The notes under the pieces are model-generated. The model had not been told where the DNA came from. It ran no database searches and worked only from the letters and a program-made list of their open reading frames with translations. Shown here piece by piece: positions 19,311 to 23,478 of a stretch of DNA of 23,478 bases. Every line of letters begins with the position of its first letter. Within the stretch, counting starts at the first letter, position 1. The stretch spans positions 1 to 23,478 of the forward strand of contig JADRCO010001021.1 of NCBI GenBank assembly GCA_021464525.1, given 5' to 3'. The position numbers and the translations under genes were made by a program. The DNA is from Rhizophagus sp. LPA8_4_AMF (lineage: Eukaryota; Glomeromycota; Glomeromycetes; Glomerales; Glomeraceae).

Positions 19311-20645
19311 ATGAAAGTAAAATATAAGAATAAACCTCTTCATTATTTAGGTTTTTTCCTTTTCTTTATAATTTCAACTTATTGTTTTTTAATTCCAAAT
19401 GATTGCGTTATTACCGATGATCCTGAAGACTTTGACCTAATAGAAGGAATTACGTATAATATTGTGCATTCTATTTCAGAAAAGAACTTGGTTAGTGTTG
19501 GTGAAAGAGTTCAAGTAGGTGCACCTAATAATTCTGATCCTAATCAACATTGGTCATTACGAAGGGTTGAAGGTAATATCTACAATATTGTAAATATAGG
19601 ATTAGGTAGAAATTTAGACAATAATGGTAAAGGAGCATATGTCAGTAGTTCTAAACATGATTCTAATATTAATCAGTTTCAACACTGGATATTTAAAAAA
19701 ATTAAAAGTTGTACGTATAATATTGCTAATGTGAGAATGGAATCTCGGAGTTTGGATAGTATAGACAGTGATGGTGAACGAGTTTATATTAAAATTTCTG
19801 ATAAAGATAATCGTTATCAACAATGGTTATTTGAACCTATCAATTATAAATTAATTACAAAAGTAATAGATTTTGATTTAAATTTTGACAAAGATAAATT
19901 GAAATATAAATCAGTTAACCTTTTAAGTAGTAACGATACTATTGAGAATCAAGCAAATATAACTTTAGACCGATTGTTTAAAAAAGAAGAGACAAGGTTA
20001 AATAGTTATACTTTGGAAATCAGAAAATCCGAGTCTTTTAAAATTGGTGGATATATTGATATGTCTTTTGAAATTGGTGCTATTATTTTTGAATTACCTG
20101 TGAAAGTAGGTGTTAGTGGAGGGGTTGAAGGAGAGTTTAAAAAAACAACCGGAGAAATATATAAAAAAACTGTAACAGATGAAGTTAAATACCTTATTCA
20201 ACAAAAAGTTAGTGTACAACCCTTCACTTCAGTACAAATTATTGCTAATACAAATGAGGTTAATTACGTAGTACCCTTTAATGCAAAAATTCGAATCAGT
20301 TGTAAAGCAGATAGGCTGAACACGAGCAAGAAAGTTATTGAAATGGATTTTGTTGATGCTAATGCAATTAGATATTATGTTCAAAGAGAGAATCCTGGAA
20401 TTGAAATCATGGAAGAAAAATTTATTTATATCATGACAAATGGCACTCTAACAATAGATGGCTATGATTATAATTCACATACTCAAGTAAAAACTTTGGG
20501 ATCCCTTCCACAGGGCACGTTACCTCCAACGAAGCCAGAGTCCACTCCAAAGATATCAGAGTCTTCTCCGAAAAATCTAGTTATGTTTCATCAAATAATT
20601 CTCACATTATTCCAAATAATTATGTTACAATATACTTATCAGTAA
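19311..20645 (+). CDS. Secreted beta-trefoil lectin with aerolysin-like domain
   Basis: This single-exon gene of 444 codons looks whole. Residues 1-10 are basic and 12-29 hydrophobic, a signal peptide (or anchor). Residues about 42-178 are a ricin B-type beta-trefoil with three QxW motifs, Q79-H-W81, Q124-H-W126 and Q170-Q-W172, spaced 45-46 residues apart as expected for sugar-binding lectins. Residues about 185-395 resemble the aerolysin fold. An alternating stretch at about 240-288 with Ser/Thr at its borders (SFEIGAIIFELPVKVGVSGG) is in the place of the membrane-inserting hairpin. The layout matches the Laetiporus hemolytic lectin type, which binds glycans and forms pores after oligomerising. 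Residues 400-421 are Pro/Ser/Thr-rich and 422-440 hydrophobic, suggesting a GPI-type or membrane-held tail. Sequons lie at N73, N208, N216, N337 and N377. The start is supported by the aligned ATG of the downstream relative. The target is unknown; defence or surface binding are inferences. Confidence 0.85.
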   Translation: MKVKYKNKPLHYLGFFLFFIISTYCFLIPNDCVITDDPEDFDLIEGITYNIVHSISEKNLVSVGERVQVGAPNNSDPNQHWSLRRVEGNIYNIVNIGLGRNLDNNGKGAYVSSSKHDSNINQFQHWIFKKIKSCTYNIANVRMESRSLDSIDSDGERVYIKISDKDNRYQQWLFEPINYKLITKVIDFDLNFDKDKLKYKSVNLLSSNDTIENQANITLDRLFKKEETRLNSYTLEIRKSESFKIGGYIDMSFEIGAIIFELPVKVGVSGGVEGEFKKTTGEIYKKTVTDEVKYLIQQKVSVQPFTSVQIIANTNEVNYVVPFNAKIRISCKADRLNTSKKVIEMDFVDANAIRYYVQRENPGIEIMEEKFIYIMTNGTLTIDGYDYNSHTQVKTLGSLPQGTLPPTKPESTPKISESSPKNLVMFHQIILTLFQIIMLQYTYQ

Positions 20646-20770
20646 TATTTTTTACGTGAGTATATTTCTAAATGTTTATTATTTTTTCATGTAAATTTTT
20701 ATAGTAAGTCATTGTTTCTATAGTATTCAGAATAAATATTTTAAATTTGAAAATAAAATTATAATTTATA
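20646..20770 (+). promoter_or_regulatory. 3' flank with possible polyadenylation signals
   Basis: AATAAA occurs at 20731-20736 and again at 20753-20758, about 90-110 bp after the stop codon. In DNA this AT-rich the motif arises often by chance, so the assignment rests on position alone. Confidence 0.3.
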
Positions 20771-20852
20771 TTATCTTTAAAGTGATAAATGAAACAGAAA
20801 TGTAATACCGTGATCGATGATTGAAGTCGCGTGACATTGTTAGCTTTCGCTA

Positions 20853-20892
20853 GATCATATGATCCAATAAATTCCGCTCATTATTGGATCAT
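20853..20892. repeat. Palindrome and hairpin downstream of the lectin gene
   Basis: GATCATATGATC (20853-20864) is a perfect 12-bp palindrome. Overlapping it, ATGATCCAATAA (20859-20870) and TTATTGGATCAT (20881-20892) form a perfect 12-bp stem around a 10-nt loop ATTCCGCTCA. The region just before (GAAGTCGCGTGAC) is less AT-rich. It could be a remnant of a small element or a protein-binding site. Confidence 0.5.
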
Positions 20893-22042
20893 CGCATGAA
20901 AGAGAAACATTTTGACTTGAATTTTAGGTTTCTCTCGTAACATTAAAATATAATAATCTTGTGACAAAAATAATTTTTAATTCAAAATTAAAATTTTCTT
21001 TTTAATTGTTTAAATTGTTACTTAATATAAGAAAAAAAAACTTGCTAATGAAAATAATGAAAATCAAAATTTAAAATATGATAAATCACATTTGTAAAAA
21101 ATCCAATGATTCCTTAAAACAATAATTTTATAGCCTTTTACATTCTAGCATCATATTGCTAATAATATAACATCTGAATAATGGGAATTTCTTGATTTAC
21201 TAATTATTTATGAGTTATTCGAGTTATTCGTAAATATTGTGAAATAAGTAATAGTTATTTCACGAAAACTATTTGCTATATACTATTTATCATTAGTTAT
21301 CGCTATAATTAAATGGTTTATATCACGAGAACTAAACGTCTCGATAGACTTCCTTTAATCGAAACATACTAATAAAAAAAATCACACCGACTATTATAAA
21401 GTTCTTTATCCAATCAGGAATAGAAATTTAATTCGGGAAGAGTAAATTAATTTTCTATTACAGATATCATTCTTTAAAATTATTTTGAAAAATTCTTCAC
21501 CTTTTAATGCAATGTGATAAAGTACCAAAATTAAAGTACGTTAAAAAAAATTACATACTTCCATTTATATTCATCTGATCAAAAAATCCATCACTGAATT
21601 TCCATAAATAATGGGTAGTTAAAACCTACACTATATTTACCATGTTCATTTTTATATTTCCTGATTGGCCACGATTTTCTTTTTTTGCGTATTTTATTTA
21701 TCGATCAAACAACTGCCACGTGCACAATAATAGACATTTGTATAGCCAGAACATTTAATTGATTTTTTTACCATATTTCATACACGAAAAAAAAAGAAAA
21801 TGAGACCAATACTTACAAAGTATATTTTCATGATAATTTTAAAGTAAGCGTATTGAAATAAAATGTGTTTTTCGTATTATGATACTTTCAATAAAATAAC
21901 TTGAAATCTAAAATAGTTTGCAGAAAACGGTATTTTATGCATATATAAACTTCAAGTTAAAATTTTTGATGGGTTTAATGATTTTTTTTTTACGTTTAAC
22001 ATAAACAATAGCTACGTAAAGTGCTTTTCGTATGTGACCAGT
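20893..22042. other. Intergenic DNA between the two lectin copies, no gene seen
   Basis: No frame longer than noise was found. GAGTTATTC is repeated directly at 21212-21229. GTGAAATAA (21239-21247) and TTATTTCAC (21255-21263) form a 9-bp stem with a 7-nt loop. Nothing else stands out. Confidence 0.4.
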
Positions 22043-22052
22043 GTCACGTGAC
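22043..22052. promoter_or_regulatory. GTCACGTGAC palindrome with E-box core
   Basis: A perfect 10-bp palindrome centred on CACGTG, the classic site of basic helix-loop-helix and some bZIP factors, lies about 50 bp before the tandem repeats and 0.9 kb before the second lectin copy. Its use as a site is an inference from the motif alone. Confidence 0.3.
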
Positions 22053-22103
22053 TTCAGGCAGCTTCGACGAAATTAATCATGTGTGTTTCAACATCCTTTT
22101 TTT

Positions 22104-22803
22104 ACACAAGTACACAAGCTAAAAACATGAAAAAATTTAGCTCCAGAATACTTGAAAGAGTCAAATCGTGCAAGTCATGCGCAGTGAGATTAAATTATTT
22201 ATTTATGACAAGCCACATAACACGGAAAATGGCTGTTCATATTTCCAAAAAAAAAATCATGTTTTGAAACGTTAAATAAAGAAAAATTAATAACGTATTT
22301 ATTTACACAAGTACACAAGCTAAAAATATGAAAAAACTTAGCCCCAAAATACTTGAAAGAGTCAAATCGTGCAAGTCATGCGCAGTGAGATAAATTATTT
22401 TTTTATGACAAGGCACATGACACGGCATTGTCACTTTTCGTGACATATTTTGATGGGTACGTAAGAAATTCTAAAATGGCTGTTCATATTTCCAAAAGAA
22501 AAAAATCATGTTTTGAAACGTTAAATAAAGAAAAATTAATAACGTATTTATTTACACAAGTACACAAGCTAAAAATATGAAAAAACTTAGCCCCAAAATA
22601 CTTGAAAGAGTCAAATCGTGCAAGTCATGCGCAGTGAGATTAAATTATTTATTTATGACAAGCCACATAACACGGCATTGCCACTTTCGTGACATATTTT
22701 GATGGGTAGATAAGAAATTCTAAAATGGCTGTGCATATTTCCAAAAAAAAAAAATCATTGTTTTGAAACGTTAAATAAAGAAAAATTAATAACGTATTTA
22801 TTT
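22104..22803 (+). repeat. Three tandem repeats upstream of the second lectin copy
   Basis: Units start with ACACAAGTACACAAGCTAAA at 22104, 22305 and 22554 and are 201, 249 and 250 bp long. All end in TTTTGAAACGTTAAATAAAG then TTAATAACGTATTTATTT. The first unit lacks about 48 bp between CACGG and AAAATGGCTG. The second and third units are nearly identical, so the last expansion was recent. Each unit carries one TGAAACG (22265, 22514 and 22764), the element found once before the intact gene. The repeats therefore multiply a piece of the promoter. The small open frame at 22079-22267 is a by-product. Confidence 0.85.
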
Positions 22804-22945
22804 AATCATGAAGATTTCGTTAATTATGGGTCAAATTTTGTTTCGTCAAAGCTTTTCCGTGGCGCAATTTAATAATAAATATATTTTTAACTTACTTTTT
22901 TTTTTCTCTTTCTTAATTCACTTTTTTTTTGTTTAATTTGAAATA
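22804..22945 (+). promoter_or_regulatory. Promoter-proximal region of the second lectin copy
   Basis: It continues the alignment with the upstream region of the intact gene: AATCATGAAGATTTCGTTAATTATGG against AATCATAAAATTTTCGTTATGG, then CCGTGGCGCAATTTAA against CTGTGGTGTAACTTTA, then AATAAATA. A pyrimidine-rich stretch (CTTTCTTAATTCAC and T-runs) sits just before the ATG in both. Confidence 0.5.
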
Positions 22946-23467
22946 ATGAAAGTAAGAAATAGTGAATTTCTTAATTGTTTAGGTTTTTTCCTATTCTTTA
23001 TAATTTCTACGTATTCATTAGTTCCTAGTGATCGAGTTATTACCGATGATCCTAAAGATTTTGACTTATTAGAAGGAATTACATATAACATTATACACTC
23101 TATATCAGAAAAGAATTTAGTTAGTGTTGGTGATCATGTTCAAGTTGATGCATCTGATGATTCTAATTCATATCAACATTGGTCATTACGAAAGGTTGAA
23201 GGTAAAGATAATGTTTATAATATCATAAATATAGGATCAGGTACAAATTTAGATAATAATGGTAAAGGAGTATATGTTAGTAGTTTAGAACAAAATTCTA
23301 ATACTAATCCTTATCAAAGTTGGATATTTATAAAAATCAAAGATAATACATATAATATTGCTAATGTAAGAGATGAATCTCGAAGTTTAGATGGTAGTAT
23401 AGATATAATTTTCATAATTTTCTTTATTAATATTCTTATTCATAATCCCCATCATTCTCAAAATTAA
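22946..23467 (+). pseudogene. Broken copy of the lectin and aerolysin-like gene (fossil)
   Basis: The first 150 or so residues closely follow the intact gene upstream: same signal peptide (LGFFLFFIISTY), the VITDDP-DFDL-EGITYNI block, and two of the three QxW lectin repeats. The likeness then ends inside the third lectin repeat, and neither the rest of the trefoil nor the aerolysin-like region is present before the window closes. It is treated as a broken copy. High similarity, together with shared upstream DNA, suggests a young duplication. Whether more of it lies beyond the window cannot be judged from here. Confidence 0.6.
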
Positions 23468-23478
23468 TATTCTCATTT

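Noticed and set aside
19614-19823. Minus-strand frame of 69 codons
   Set aside because: It is antisense to the lectin domain of the intact gene; a shadow frame.
22079-22267. 62-codon frame at the start of the tandem repeats
   Set aside because: The same repeat unit is not open in its other copies, so the frame is a by-product.
1-23478. tRNA, rRNA, CRISPR or telomeric repeats
   Set aside because: No B-box-like GGTTCGAATCC, no rRNA core motif, no regularly spaced repeat array and no TTAGGG run was found on reading both strands.

Overview
This is an AT-rich eukaryotic window, full of homopolymer runs and microsatellite-like stretches. The best fit is an arbuscular mycorrhizal fungus (Glomeromycotina, Rhizophagus-like). 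The reasons are three kinds of decayed gene on the minus strand that I recognise, from memory only, as high-copy families of these fungi; a fungal intron with a perfect TACTAAC branch site; and a secreted beta-trefoil lectin fused to an aerolysin-like domain. The species call is inference.

Layout. Bases 1-1200 hold an inverted-repeat (foldback or MITE-like) element of about 0.7 kb with a short coiled-coil-like coding trace inside. Bases 1827-5029 hold three minus-strand gene fossils in a row: a nuclease-like family (1827-2586), a coiled-coil family (about 3090-3607) and a SAM-like plus Crinkler-type family (3920-5029). Bases 5362-6310 carry two short tandem duplications and a loose array built on TAGATCG. 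Bases 7000-14600 contain no intact gene. They look like about five badly decayed, mostly head-to-tail copies of one unit that once coded on the minus strand. A 349-bp non-autonomous hAT-like element with CGGATA-rich ends sits at 15798-16146, flanked by a 9-bp direct repeat. A worn coding trace follows at 16742-16900, then low-complexity DNA and a 161-bp inverted-repeat element at 18434-18594.

The only convincing intact gene is 19311-20645 (+), one exon of 444 codons. It has a signal peptide, three QxW lectin repeats, an aerolysin-like region, a Pro/Ser/Thr-rich linker and a hydrophobic tail. About 2.3 kb downstream in the same direction is a close relative of its first third (22946-23467), read here as a broken copy. 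The two genes share about 200 bp of upstream DNA, so the duplication included the promoter. In the second copy a piece of that promoter has grown into three tandem units of 201-250 bp. This pair, with its diverging promoters, is the most interesting part of the window.

No tRNA, rRNA, CRISPR array or telomeric repeat was seen.
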